From: Gammaproteobacteria bacterium
GTDB lineage: Bacteria > Pseudomonadota > Gammaproteobacteria > Steroidobacterales > PWYM01
Length of the DNA: 59,842 nucleotides
NCBI GenBank assembly: GCA_003567475.1
Contig: PWZL01000071.1
Location: forward strand, 1 to 59,842
Direction: 5' to 3'
The translations under genes and the position numbers were made by a program. Below are positions 10,201 to 20,462 of the stretch, piece after piece. How positions within the stretch are numbered: position 1 is the stretch's first letter; every line of letters starts with the position of its first letter. Under the pieces are notes generated by a model that searched no databases, was not told where the DNA came from, and worked only from the letters and a program-made list of their open reading frames with translations.

Positions 10201-11186
10201 CCGGGCAGTCGACCATACAGCGGCAGGATGTCGAATCCGCGGGGGCCGTCTCGACGCAGGGCGCGCTCGGTGTCGCGGATCAGCCGCTCGCCCGGGAGGA
10301 AGACGAGCATGTCCCGGTGTCGGCCACCGCCAAGCGCCTCCAAGGGTCTTTGGGCGAGCCGGCACGCGGTGGCGACGACGTGGTCCACGAGTTCCGACTC
10401 CTCGCCCGGCGGGTCATATTCGACCTCCACCGGATAGCTGCGACCAGCCACCTCAAGAATGGGGGCATCGCCGAAGTGACGCGAGAAACTGTGCGGATCG
10501 ATGGTCGCGGAGGTGATGATCACCCGCAGTTCAGGCCGTCGGGGGAGCAGTGCCTTGAGATAGCCCAGCAGGAAATCGATGTTGAGGCTGCGTTCGTGGG
10601 CCTCGTCGATGATCAACGTGTCATAGGCGAGCAGCAGCGGATCCTGGCGGATCTCGGCGAGCAGGATGCCGTCGGTCATCAGCTTGACGAGCGTGGCATC
10701 CGCAGTCTGATCGGTGAACCGTACCTTGAAGCCCACCTGGGCGCCGAGCGGGGTCGCCGTCTCTTCCGCAAGCCTTGCGGCCACCGCACGCGCGGCGATC
10801 CGCCGGGGCTGGGTGTGGCCGATCATGCCCCGAAGTCCCCGGCCGGCGCCCAGGCAGATCTTTGGCAGCTGCGTGGTCTTGCCCGAGCCGGTGTCGCCGC
10901 AGACGATGATGAGCGGGTGGGCGGCAAGCGCCGCGGCAATGCGCTCACGGGCGCCGCTGACCGGGAGCTCTGGCGGATATTCGAGTGCCGGGAAGCTGTC
11001 CGCGCGAGCCGCCATGACCCGTTCCGCCGTATCGAGCGCTTCGCTCACCCGCGCCAGCAGCCGGTCGGCCGGTTGCCCGTCGGCGAGGCGGCGCGCCGCC
11101 CGAGTCAACCAGCCCTCGACCTGCGCGACGTCTCGCAGCGGCAGCTTGACGAGGCGGCCGCGCAGCCCGTCGATGCTCACATCCAT
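7290..11186 (-). CDS. hrpA: ATP-dependent RNA helicase HrpA
   Basis: DEAH-box RNA helicase of 1298 residues, the size of E. coli HrpA (1300), which acts on mRNA and on stalled or collided ribosomes. Walker A GDTGSGKT is at 97-104, DEAHE at 194-198, SAT at 226-228, and the conserved QRKGRCGRLAPGLC helicase motif VI appears further on. It continues through the helicase-associated domains into the long DUF3418 C-terminal region typical of HrpA. The ATG at 11186 begins MDVSIDGLRG; the open frame to 11423 runs inside the kinase gene and is rejected. It starts seven bases after the PhoQ-like kinase stops, so co-transcription with that two-component system is likely. Confidence 0.94.
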   Translation of the reverse strand: MDVSIDGLRGRLVKLPLRDVAQVEGWLTRAARRLADGQPADRLLARVSEALDTAERVMAARADSFPALEYPPELPVSGARERIAAALAAHPLIIVCGDTGSGKTTQLPKICLGAGRGLRGMIGHTQPRRIAARAVAARLAEETATPLGAQVGFKVRFTDQTADATLVKLMTDGILLAEIRQDPLLLAYDTLIIDEAHERSLNIDFLLGYLKALLPRRPELRVIITSATIDPHSFSRHFGDAPILEVAGRSYPVEVEYDPPGEESELVDHVVATACRLAQRPLEALGGGRHRDMLVFLPGERLIRDTERALRRDGPRGFDILPLYGRLPGGRQDLVFHPAGAPRIVLATNVAETSLTVPRIRYVIDTGTARISRYSPRSKIQRLPVEPVSQASADQRKGRCGRLAPGLCVRLYSAEDFASRASQPDSEILRTNLAAVILQMSSLGLGSPEAFPFLEPPPLATVRDGYAVLEELGALDEAGRITETGRSMARLPVDPRLARMLLEAGRLGSLREVLIIVAALAVQDPRERPPDQREQADACHAALADPRSDFLFYLNLWQLLRTQEKTGGQKGARRWCRENFVSWRRVREWQELHLQLAEHCRALRLRVSREAADHAAIHRALLAGLVSLVARRDQGRHYLGARGSRLQLFPGSALRSRPPGWIMAAELIQTSSVYAATAARVTPGWIEAAAGRLVRRRHEGAFFDPRSGRVLCHEQVSVWGLMLSAGRRVPLAPHDPAAARALFIQEGLAGRQLRRPPRVIEANWGQLQRLEAIETRIRRRDLVIGEAAHAALYDERLPASVNDARSLARWLARDPDAEGRLRLAVGDLALRDPAAIDPDAFPEVLEIDGNALRLDYRFDPGADDDGITVDVPVLLLPAVEPARLSWLVPGYLAWRIAALLRRLPKTSRRAVVPVPDTAAALARGAPGFNSSGMSLEVWLAQELQTRHGFAPDPYRWAERLEPELSVRVRVLDPSGDVLAAGRDVTALQARFAPARAERRQPLATFERDGVRQWDFDELPERQRVRQGPLMLTLYPALVDRGNSVSLRLLETADAAEQASRDGILRLAMLRFPAQRRSIEHALRRDRRILLHWRAIGSLADLLDEVTAATFSDVMLPDRQPLPRSREQFEARTTAAAPALIPASEAVTATLADILERHGRLQVQLAERPLPAPAAEQIREQAARLVHPRMLRETPARWRTRLPVYLAAASLRADKLAHGHSRDADYAAELARQRERLAQWRARARAPAEHAPDIADFEWLIEELAVSLYAQQLGTVTKVSARRLDEHWLRLTGSAAASS
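7299..7327. terminator. 13-bp hairpin at the slipin/hrpA convergent junction
   Basis: GGCTGCGGCTGAC-CCG-GTCAGTCGCAGCC forms a 13-bp stem (one G-T pair) with a 3-base loop, 23 bases after the slipin stop. It lies inside the last codons of hrpA. No T-tract follows on either strand. It probably ends or protects the slipin transcript. Confidence 0.45.
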
Positions 11187-11193
11187 GATGGCC

Positions 11194-12588
11194 TCAGCGT
11201 GAGACGGGCAAGGAGACCCTGATGAGGGCGCCACCGAGCGCACTTCGCTCGATCTCCAGATGCCCCCCGTAACCCGCAACGATATCACTGACGACGGCGA
11301 GACCGATGCCCTGCCCCGGCAGGCTCTCGTCCAGACGCATGCCGCGGGTACGCGCCGCGTCGGCCAGTGCAGCATCCAGACCCGCGCCATCGTCTTCGAC
11401 CCGCAGCTCCAGTGTGGCTTCACCGGCTCCCGCAGACTTCAGCTGTGCCGCCACCCCGACCTGATGCCGACCGTATTTCCAGGCGTTATCCAGCAGGTTA
11501 CCCAGCAGTTCCTGCAGGTCACCCTCCTCGCCCTGGAAGACGGCGTCGGGCGCGATCTCGCGATGCACCGCGACCGGTCGCTCCCGATACACTTTGGCCA
11601 GACTCTCCAGCAGGTCCTCCACAACCGGCCCCACCGGCAGCGCACGGGTACCCGCCGCGCGTCCGGTGAAGGCTTCTGCGCGTTTGAGTTGATGGCCAAT
11701 GATCCGATCCATGCGGGTAATGCCCTCAGCGAGTTCCCGGCCCAGTTCGGGCTCGACGCGCCCGGCCAGCGTGGCCTGCATCGCCGCCAGAGGGGTTTTC
11801 AGACTATGGGCGAGGTTGGCCAGGCTGTCGCGGTAGCGCTGTTGGCGGCCGCGCTCGCGCGCCAGCAGGGCGTTGAGTTTCCGTGCAACACCCGTGAGCT
11901 CCGCCGGCTGACCGGACGACAGTGCCTCGCGGCTGCCCTGTTCGATCTCGCCAATTTCCCGTTCGATCCGACCCAGTGGCCGCAGGACATGGCGAAGCAC
12001 CAGGGACAGCACCACCAGCGTCGCCAGCGTCAGACCCGCGAACCAGCTGATCAGTCCGACCCGGAAACCCCGCTGCTGGGCGCGGTAGGGCTCCAGGCTC
12101 TGACTGACGACAAAGGTGAACGGACGGGTGGTACCGTCGTCGAACTCCCAGTTGACCGTCACGCGCCGTTCGACCCGTCCGGCGGCGTTCTCCGAAAGCC
12201 GTCGCTGCTGGCGCACGCCCGGCGGTCCGGCCGCCACCACCTCGGCCTCAAGCAGATCCACCGCCGAGGGCGAGCGCCACAGGGTCGCGCCGTCGGCTGC
12301 ACGAATCTCCCCGTACAGGCCTGATGCAGGCAGGGCCATCCGTCGATCCGGGGGGGCGGGGACCGTGAGCTGCTGGCCGACGTCGTCGGGCTCGGCCGCC
12401 GCCATCAGTGCGATCAGCTGGGCCTCGAGCACTTCTGCACGCGCGCGGGCGAGGCTCGCGCTCAGGCTCCATTCAAGGGCCGCCACGGTCGCGGCGAAAA
12501 ACGCCAAAAGCAGCACACCGAGCCACAGCAGGACGCGCAGCCGCAGCGAGCCGCGGGGGCCGGCGACCGGCTCAGCCGCTGCTGGCAT
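11194..12588 (-). CDS. sensor histidine kinase, PhoQ-like
   Basis: Inner-membrane sensor kinase, 464 aa. Two membrane segments (about 18-38 and 177-199) enclose a periplasmic sensor of roughly 135 residues. A HAMP region (RHVLRPLGRIEREI) leads to the phospho-acceptor box NLAHSLKTPLAAM with His261, very close to the E. coli PhoQ box. The ATPase N box (ELLGNLLDNAWKYG) and G boxes (VEDDGAGLD, GQGIGLAVV) follow. The start (ATG 12588) overlaps the response-regulator gene by 17 bases, implying translational coupling. The signal sensed (divalent cations, peptides, pH in PhoQ) cannot be read from sequence. Confidence 0.9.
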   Translation of the reverse strand: MPAAAEPVAGPRGSLRLRVLLWLGVLLLAFFAATVAALEWSLSASLARARAEVLEAQLIALMAAAEPDDVGQQLTVPAPPDRRMALPASGLYGEIRAADGATLWRSPSAVDLLEAEVVAAGPPGVRQQRRLSENAAGRVERRVTVNWEFDDGTTRPFTFVVSQSLEPYRAQQRGFRVGLISWFAGLTLATLVVLSLVLRHVLRPLGRIEREIGEIEQGSREALSSGQPAELTGVARKLNALLARERGRQQRYRDSLANLAHSLKTPLAAMQATLAGRVEPELGRELAEGITRMDRIIGHQLKRAEAFTGRAAGTRALPVGPVVEDLLESLAKVYRERPVAVHREIAPDAVFQGEEGDLQELLGNLLDNAWKYGRHQVGVAAQLKSAGAGEATLELRVEDDGAGLDAALADAARTRGMRLDESLPGQGIGLAVVSDIVAGYGGHLEIERSALGGALIRVSLPVSR

Positions 12589-13267
12589 CAGGGTGCGGAG
12601 TGCGGGGCATGCGGTAGCCTCTGCCACGCAGCGTCTCGATCGGCTGCAGCGTGCCCTCGGGATCGAGCTTGCGGCGGACTCTGCCGATGAACACTTCGAT
12701 GGTATTGCTGTCCCGATCGAAGTCCTGGGCATACAGGCGCTCCGTCAACTCGGTCTTGGAGATCACCTCGCCGGCATGCAGCATGAGGATCTCGAGCAGC
12801 CGGTATTCGAACCCCGTCAGCTCCACCTTGCGGCCGGCGACGCTGACCGTCTGGCTCCCGGTGTCGAGGCTGACGGCGCCGGAGGACAGTTGCGGCCGCG
12901 CCCAGCCGCTGGCCCGCCGCACCAGCGCCTCGAGCCGCGCGATCAGCTCCTGCGGATGAAAGGGTTTGACGACGTAGTCATCCGCGCCAGCTTTCAGGCC
13001 TGCGACCTTGTCCTGCCAGCGGTCTCGCGCGGTCAGGATCAGAATGGGCACATCCTGTCCCGCCTCGCGCAGGGCCGACACCAACCCCATGCCGGACATC
13101 CCGGGCAAGCCGAGATCGACGACGGCCACGTCAACCGGGTACTCGCTGGCGCGGTACAGACCTTCGCGGCCATCGGCGGCCTCATCCACGCTCCAACCGG
13201 CGCCGCGCAGGGCGGCCGCCAGCGCCTGGCGAAGCGGTGTGTCGTCTTCCACGATCAGTGCGCGCAT
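12572..13267 (-). CDS. response regulator, OmpR/PhoP family
   Basis: DNA-binding response regulator of 231 aa. The receiver domain has the acidic cluster VEDD (residues 6-9), the phospho-acceptor Asp51 in VVDLGLPG, and a conserved Lys in VKPF. The C-terminal winged helix (EYRLLEILMLHAGEVIS through the RGRGYRM end) is of the OmpR type. Receiver and linker resemble E. coli PhoP most. The upstream in-frame extension to 13459 covers the PepSY gene in another frame and is rejected in favour of ATG 13267. It follows the PepSY gene by ten bases and overlaps the kinase gene. A PhoP-like direct repeat upstream of the gene group is a candidate autoregulatory site. Confidence 0.9.
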   Translation of the reverse strand: MRALIVEDDTPLRQALAAALRGAGWSVDEAADGREGLYRASEYPVDVAVVDLGLPGMSGMGLVSALREAGQDVPILILTARDRWQDKVAGLKAGADDYVVKPFHPQELIARLEALVRRASGWARPQLSSGAVSLDTGSQTVSVAGRKVELTGFEYRLLEILMLHAGEVISKTELTERLYAQDFDRDSNTIEVFIGRVRRKLDPEGTLQPIETLRGRGYRMPRTPHPDASSG

Positions 13268-13277
13268 GCGGGTGTCC

Positions 13278-13643
13278 TCACGAGATCCGTCCGGTGTCCG
13301 CGTCGACGCTCCACGTGCGGACGCGGCCGTCCGGGCTGAGCACCCGGACTCGGTGGACGACGCGACCGTTCTCGCGGCGCGTCTCGGCCCGCAGCACCCG
13401 TCCGCCCGTGCGTTCCCGCACCCGGCGAACGGCCTCCTCCAGGCCAATCGCCTCGTCATAAGCCGTGGCAGCCGGGTGTGCTTCGGTCAGGCGCAAACCC
13501 GCGCCCGCCGCAGCCTCCGCAATGCCTGGTGACAGCGCCGCCAGCCCCGACAGCACCACCAGCCCGGCCAGGGCACTCATCCCTGAACGCACGGACGGCC
13601 GTCGTGCGGCAAACGGCAGACGGAGCAAGGCAGAACGGGGCAT
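13278..13643 (-). CDS. PepSY-domain periplasmic protein
   Basis: Small exported protein of about 121 aa. A basic start and hydrophobic stretch (GMSALAGLVVLSGLAAL, then a likely cleavage after AEA) is followed by one PepSY domain: AIGLEEAVRRVRERTGG and the end VDADTGRIS. PepSY proteins encoded beside PhoPQ-like pairs in gammaproteobacteria are thought to modulate the sensor, but the mechanism is not settled. Start choice is uncertain between ATG 13643, ATG 13652 and ATG 13676; 13643 gives the most usual signal peptide. It lies ten bases upstream of the response regulator. Confidence 0.78.
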   Translation of the reverse strand: MPRSALLRLPFAARRPSVRSGMSALAGLVVLSGLAALSPGIAEAAAGAGLRLTEAHPAATAYDEAIGLEEAVRRVRERTGGRVLRAETRRENGRVVHRVRVLSPDGRVRTWSVDADTGRIS

Positions 13644-13745
13644 GCAAGTCATCCGGTGGCGCAGGCTACGGGGCAAGCCTGAAACCGCCGGGCAGCAAAA
13701 TCAAGCCGCCCTGCCGCTCGCCTCCCCCCGTCTCCTGCGGTTGCC

Positions 13746-14354
13746 TCAGCGCCCGACAGGCCGCACGTCGACATGCACGCGAAGCTGGTCTCCAGGCGGC
13801 GTGGCCGTACGCGTGCGAAACTCTCGGCCGGCATAGAGATACGTCACATCGTAGCCCTCGAGACGCTCCTCTTCGCGGATCTCGGTCGACACGCTGCAGC
13901 GTTCAACGTTGACCGGGCGCGTCTCCGTAAACGTCCGGGTTGGTGTCCCGCCATGGTAGGGCTGTCGGTTGTGGGCGTGCTCGGCTGCGACCGCGGCGCC
14001 GACCAGCGTGCCGAACAGGGTCATCGCATCACGCCCACGACCTCCCCCGAACTGGTTGCCAACCACGCCACCGATGACGCCGCCGGCAATCGTCGGCGCT
14101 GCGGTGCGAACCCGCGGATCACGGCCCGGCTGCACATGCTGCAGCGTCTCGTAGTGGGTTTCGGTCCAGCATTCCCGCCGGGGCTGTTCCACCCGGACCG
14201 TCCGTACGATGGGGCGCACGTCGATCACGGGCGCGTAGTCGTAGACGGCGCCGCCGGGCGCGTGCTGGCGCGACTGCGCCTGCGCCAGCCCGCTGGCGAG
14301 GAGCAACGCTGCCGCCGCCAGCGGCAGGGTGACGCTATGCCTGGCAAAGTTCAT
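13746..14354 (-). CDS. glycine-zipper 2TM outer-membrane-associated protein
   Basis: Exported protein of 202 aa with a signal peptide ending near LAQAQ (about residue 27). A glycine zipper (GGVIGGVVGNQFGGGRGRD, about residues 91-110) is typical of the 17-kDa surface antigen/SlyB/Rick_17kDa_Anti superfamily, whose members insert into or stabilise the outer membrane. The C-terminal part (VERCSVSTEIREEERLEGYDVTY) matches the usual C-terminal extension. It has no lipobox Cys, unlike SlyB. An AGGAG ribosome binding site lies eight bases before ATG 14354. A PhoP-like direct repeat is 70 bases upstream; in enterobacteria the related slyB is a PhoP target. Confidence 0.85.
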   Translation of the reverse strand: MNFARHSVTLPLAAAALLLASGLAQAQSRQHAPGGAVYDYAPVIDVRPIVRTVRVEQPRRECWTETHYETLQHVQPGRDPRVRTAAPTIAGGVIGGVVGNQFGGGRGRDAMTLFGTLVGAAVAAEHAHNRQPYHGGTPTRTFTETRPVNVERCSVSTEIREEERLEGYDVTYLYAGREFRTRTATPPGDQLRVHVDVRPVGR

Positions 14355-14423
14355 CTCGGGTACTCCTGATGCCTTGACCGCGGCCCGCTGCCGCGACCCT
14401 CAGGGACAGCATCTGCTGTGAGC

Positions 14424-14441
14424 ACTGAACCCGGACTGAAC
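14424..14441 (-). promoter_or_regulatory. PhoP-type operator: perfect 7-bp direct repeat with 11-bp period
   Basis: On the minus strand GTTCAGT-CCGG-GTTCAGT. A hexamer tandem repeat spaced by five bases is the geometry bound by PhoP/OmpR-family regulators as head-to-tail dimers (E. coli box GTTTA-N5-GTTTA type). It sits 70 bases before the glycine-zipper gene and upstream of the PepSY-phoPQ group. A weak -10-like GATGCT lies 11 to 12 bases downstream of the repeat. Function is inferred. Confidence 0.55.
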
Positions 14442-14490
14442 GCCGCGACCGAGGCCTCTCCTCCGCCACTCACACCATGGCGCACGTCGA

Positions 14491-14507
14491 GCCGCCGGCT
14501 CGGCGGC
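14491..14507 (-). terminator. hairpin after mazG
   Basis: GCCGCC-GGCTC-GGCGGC is a perfect 6-bp GC stem ten bases after the mazG stop. It has no T-tract. The 163-base gap between mazG and the glycine-zipper gene otherwise holds only the PhoP-like repeat. Confidence 0.35.
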
Positions 14508-14517
14508 GTCGTGGGTT

Positions 14518-15303
14518 TCAGAGGCCCCGGGTCTTGGCCCCCTGCCAGTGACGTTCGAGCGTCTCCAGCGGCGTCTCGGCGAGCTTGCCCCCGCTGGCGC
14601 CGACCATCTGCTCGATATGCTGGAAGCGGCGGATGAACTTCCGATTGCCCCGTCGCAGCGCTGCTTCCGGATCGACGTCGACCTGCCGACACAGGTTGAC
14701 CATCGCGAAGAGCGCGTCGCCGAGCTCTTCTTCCAGGCGCGTGCCGCGCTCGCCGGCGGCCAGCAGCTCGTCGACCTCTGCCAGCTCTTCATCGACCTTT
14801 GCACGCACCTGCTCGATCTCTGGCCATTCGAAACCGACCGTGGCGGCCCGGCGGGAGAGTTTCAGCGCCTGGCTCAGGGCGGGCAGTCCCTGCGGCACGT
14901 CGGCCAGCAGCCCGCCGACGACCCCGCGTCGGGCCCGTTCTTCCTGCTTGGCCGTTTCCCAACGGTCTCTCAGGACCGCTTCATCATCGATCTTCTCATC
15001 CGAAAACACATGAGGATGCCGTCGTATCAGCTTGTCTGATATCGCTTCCACTACATCCGAGAAGTCGAACACGCCGACTTCCCGAGCCATCTGTGCGTGG
15101 AACACCACCTGCAGCAGCAGGTCGCCAAGCTCGTCTCGCAGATCCTCCAGATCGTCCCGCTCAATGGCGTCCACCACTTCGTAGGCCTCTTCCAAGGTGT
15201 ACGGTGCGATGCTGGCGAAGGTCTGACGCAGATCCCAGGGGCAGCCACGATCCGGATCACGGAGCCGGCGCATGATCTCCAATAGTTTCGAGATATCTGA
15301 CAC
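14518..15303 (-). CDS. mazG: nucleoside triphosphate pyrophosphohydrolase MazG
   Basis: House-cleaning enzyme hydrolysing (d)NTPs, including damaged ones, to NMP and pyrophosphate. Its 261 residues match E. coli MazG (263) with two tandem MazG folds. The N-terminal repeat shows CPWDLRQTFASIAPYTLEEA then EEAYEVVDAIE and DELGDLLLQVVFHA (metal-binding Glu/Asp); the second has DEELAEVDELLA and EEELGDALFAMVNLCR. The start is GTG 15303, overlapping the nudL stop by one base (TAGTG), so translation is coupled. It is the last gene of fumC-nudL-mazG. Confidence 0.94.
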   Translation of the reverse strand: MSDISKLLEIMRRLRDPDRGCPWDLRQTFASIAPYTLEEAYEVVDAIERDDLEDLRDELGDLLLQVVFHAQMAREVGVFDFSDVVEAISDKLIRRHPHVFSDEKIDDEAVLRDRWETAKQEERARRGVVGGLLADVPQGLPALSQALKLSRRAATVGFEWPEIEQVRAKVDEELAEVDELLAAGERGTRLEEELGDALFAMVNLCRQVDVDPEAALRRGNRKFIRRFQHIEQMVGASGGKLAETPLETLERHWQGAKTRGL

Positions 15304-15962
15304 TACTTATTGTTCTCTATAAGAAGTTGGGTGAAACGGATCAGGATGGCGGCCGTCGCTCCCCAGATCCTGTGACCGGCCCAGTGATACTCCACAACCT
15401 CGAAACAGCTCCCGTGGACTTCCCTCTGCCCGACCCGACGGTTGGCGGGATCCAGGAAAAAGCCGAGCGGCGCGGTAAACACAGAGGCCACCTCGCCAGG
15501 TGCCGGTCGCGGACGGTAATCGGCCTCCTCGATCACGCCGACCACTGGGGTGACGGCGAACCCCGTGATCGTGAGCTGGGCATCGAGATAGCCGGCCAGC
15601 ATCACGCTCTGCGGGACCAGGCCGATCTCCTCGCGCGCCTCGCGCAGCGCGGCGGCGGCCGGGCCCTGGTCGCCGGGATCGATCCGCCCGCCGGGAAAGC
15701 TGATCTGCCCGGCATGCCGGCGCAAATGCGGTGCCCGCTCGGTGAATACGACCTCGAGTCGGCCGGAGTCGCGCTGCAGCAGGGGCACGAGCACTGCAGC
15801 CGGGATGGCCGGGGTCGCCAGCCGGGCGGCGAGGGCGGCGGAGAGCGGGGTGCTGAGACCACTCAACCCGCCGCGGGTGAGGTCCTTCGGCGGCCGCGTA
15901 CCGCGCAGGCACGCCAGGACAGCGTGGCGATCCAGACCCTCATCTGCGGCCACATCGGTCAA
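15303..15962 (-). CDS. nudL: NUDIX CoA pyrophosphatase, NudL type
   Basis: Hydrolyses CoA and its derivatives to 3',5'-ADP and (acyl)phosphopantetheine. The CoA-pyrophosphatase signature precedes the Nudix box (TERAPHLRRHAGQISFPGG), and the box itself (GRIDPGDQGPAAAALREAR then EEIGL) is intact with all expected Glu residues. At 219 aa it is near the family length (E. coli NudL 192). It starts two bases after fumC ends and shares one base with mazG, so it belongs to that operon. Confidence 0.9.
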   Translation of the reverse strand: MTDVAADEGLDRHAVLACLRGTRPPKDLTRGGLSGLSTPLSAALAARLATPAIPAAVLVPLLQRDSGRLEVVFTERAPHLRRHAGQISFPGGRIDPGDQGPAAAALREAREEIGLVPQSVMLAGYLDAQLTITGFAVTPVVGVIEEADYRPRPAPGEVASVFTAPLGFFLDPANRRVGQREVHGSCFEVVEYHWAGHRIWGATAAILIRFTQLLIENNK

Positions 15963-15964
15963 GA

Positions 15965-18837
<2,873 letters not shown>

Positions 18838-18843
18838 GGCCCC

Positions 18844-20025
18844 GTGGAGATGCGCTGGCCGTCCGGTCTCGACGCGCGCCGGTTCCTGGCCCGCCATTGG
18901 CAACGCCGACCGTTACTGCTCAGAGACGCGGTGGATCCCGCCGAGTTGCCACTGCCCGATGACGACGCGCTGGCGGGGCTGGCGCTGTCACCTGAGGTGG
19001 AATCCCGACTCGTGCGGCAGCGCCGCGGCGAGCACTGGCACCTCGACCACGGCCCGTTCAGCGCCTCGCGCCTGCAGCGATTGCCCCGGCGAGACTGGAC
19101 ATTGCTGTTGCAGGATGTGGACAGCCACCTGCCTGAGACCCGCGGCATATTCGACCTGCTGGCGTTCATCGCACCCTGGCGACGTGAAGACCTGATGATC
19201 AGCCTTGCGGCGCCCGGCGGGACGGTCGGCGCACATGTGGATCAGTACGATGTATTTCTGCTGCAGGTCAGGGGGCGGCGAGAATGGCGCATCGGCAGTC
19301 GCGAGACGCCGGTCGACCTGCGTGAGGATACGCCACTGGCGCTGCTCGCCCGTTTCGAGGAAACCGACCGCTGGATCCTCGATCCTGGCGATGTGCTCTA
19401 CCTGCCGCCAGGGGTGCCCCACTACGGCATCGCGGTCGCTGACAGCAGTCTGTGCGTGACCGCATCGCTGGGCTTTCGTGCGCCGGAGGTCGGAGAACTC
19501 GCGGCCGTCGCGATCGAGGCCCAGTTGGCATCACTGCCGACAGCGCCGAGATACTCGGACACCGGACTGGTGCCGGGCGAAGCCCACGACGGGGAGATCG
19601 GGACGGCGGCGATCGCCCGACTCGAGCGCCTGGTCGAGGCTCTCCCGGAGCGGCGCCTGGCACTGGCGCGTGCCCTGGCGCGACTGGCCACTGAGGTCAA
19701 GCCCTGGCTTGCACCAGAACGGCGCCGACGGGGCCTGGGCGCGGCCGCCCTGTCGCGGCGGCTGGCGCGCGGCGAACTGCTCTGCCTGGCGCCCGGGGCA
19801 CGCGCAGCCTGGCTGAAAACGCAGCATGGGACGACCGAGCTGTACGTGAACGGCCGCTGCTGGCCGCTACCCCCCGGGTGTCGGCGGCTGGCGGCAGCGC
19901 TGGCGGGGCCCGTGGGTGCCGCCAGCCTACCCCAACTCCCGCGTCGGTCGTTTGCACAGGCTGCAGCGCTTGCGGCGCTCTCGGAGCTGTATCGGGAAGG
20001 ACTGCTGGCGCTCAGGCGTCGATGA
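18844..20025 (+). CDS. roxA: ribosomal protein uL16 arginine 3-hydroxylase (RoxA/YcfD, JmjC oxygenase)
   Basis: Fe(II)/2-oxoglutarate-dependent cupin/JmjC oxygenase; E. coli RoxA hydroxylates Arg81 of uL16. It is 393 aa (E. coli 373). The facial triad is readable as His131 and Asp133 in GAHVDQYDVF and His193 in PPGVPHYG, within the double-stranded beta-helix; the dimerisation and winged-helix C-terminal parts follow. The start is GTG 18844, six bases after purB. The stop overlaps the GNAT start as ATGATGA. I judge it an orthologue by sequence pattern and its place next to purB. Confidence 0.88.
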   Translation: MEMRWPSGLDARRFLARHWQRRPLLLRDAVDPAELPLPDDDALAGLALSPEVESRLVRQRRGEHWHLDHGPFSASRLQRLPRRDWTLLLQDVDSHLPETRGIFDLLAFIAPWRREDLMISLAAPGGTVGAHVDQYDVFLLQVRGRREWRIGSRETPVDLREDTPLALLARFEETDRWILDPGDVLYLPPGVPHYGIAVADSSLCVTASLGFRAPEVGELAAVAIEAQLASLPTAPRYSDTGLVPGEAHDGEIGTAAIARLERLVEALPERRLALARALARLATEVKPWLAPERRRRGLGAAALSRRLARGELLCLAPGARAAWLKTQHGTTELYVNGRCWPLPPGCRRLAAALAGPVGAASLPQLPRRSFAQAAALAALSELYREGLLALRRR

Positions 20026-20462
20026 TGACTCAGCCAGTCGGTATCGCTATCCATCCGGCAACATGGGCCGATGATCGTGCGGCACTCATGGCGGTCCGGC
20101 GGGCCGTATTCATCAAGGAACAGGGGGTCAGCGAAGACGAAGAGTGGGACGAGCACGACGCCTGCTGTGAGCACCTGCTGGCCACCACGACGAAACGTGA
20201 CGCAGTTGGCACGGCCCGCCTCCACCCCTCCGGTAGAGTGGGTCGCGTTGCAGTGCTGAAGTCCTTTCGGGGTCTCGGTATCGGGCACGCGCTGATGCTG
20301 GAAATCATCCTTCTGGCGAGCACGCGTGGCCTGCCGCAGCTGGTACTGCATGCGCAGCTGCAGGCACTTGAATTCTACCGCCGGCTCGACTTTGAGGTCT
20401 GCGGCGAGGAGTTCCTCGAGGCCGGCATCGCCCACGTCGAAATGGTGAAACGTCTGAAGTGA
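20022..20462 (+). CDS. GNAT-family N-acetyltransferase (ElaA/YjcF-like)
   Basis: 146-residue GNAT fold protein. The region AVRRAVFIKEQGVSEDEEWD is the typical N-terminal motif of the ElaA/YjcF group, followed by GTARLHPSGRVGRVAVLKSF and the acetyl-CoA loop RGLGIGHALM, and the C-terminal LHAQLQALEFYRRLDFEV. The substrate is unknown. Two ATG codons (20022, 20025) overlap the roxA TGA; its own stop overlaps the next gene's GTG (GTGA). In several gammaproteobacteria I believe the next domain is fused to this one, which suggests a joint function. Confidence 0.85.
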   Translation: MMTQPVGIAIHPATWADDRAALMAVRRAVFIKEQGVSEDEEWDEHDACCEHLLATTTKRDAVGTARLHPSGRVGRVAVLKSFRGLGIGHALMLEIILLASTRGLPQLVLHAQLQALEFYRRLDFEVCGEEFLEAGIAHVEMVKRLK

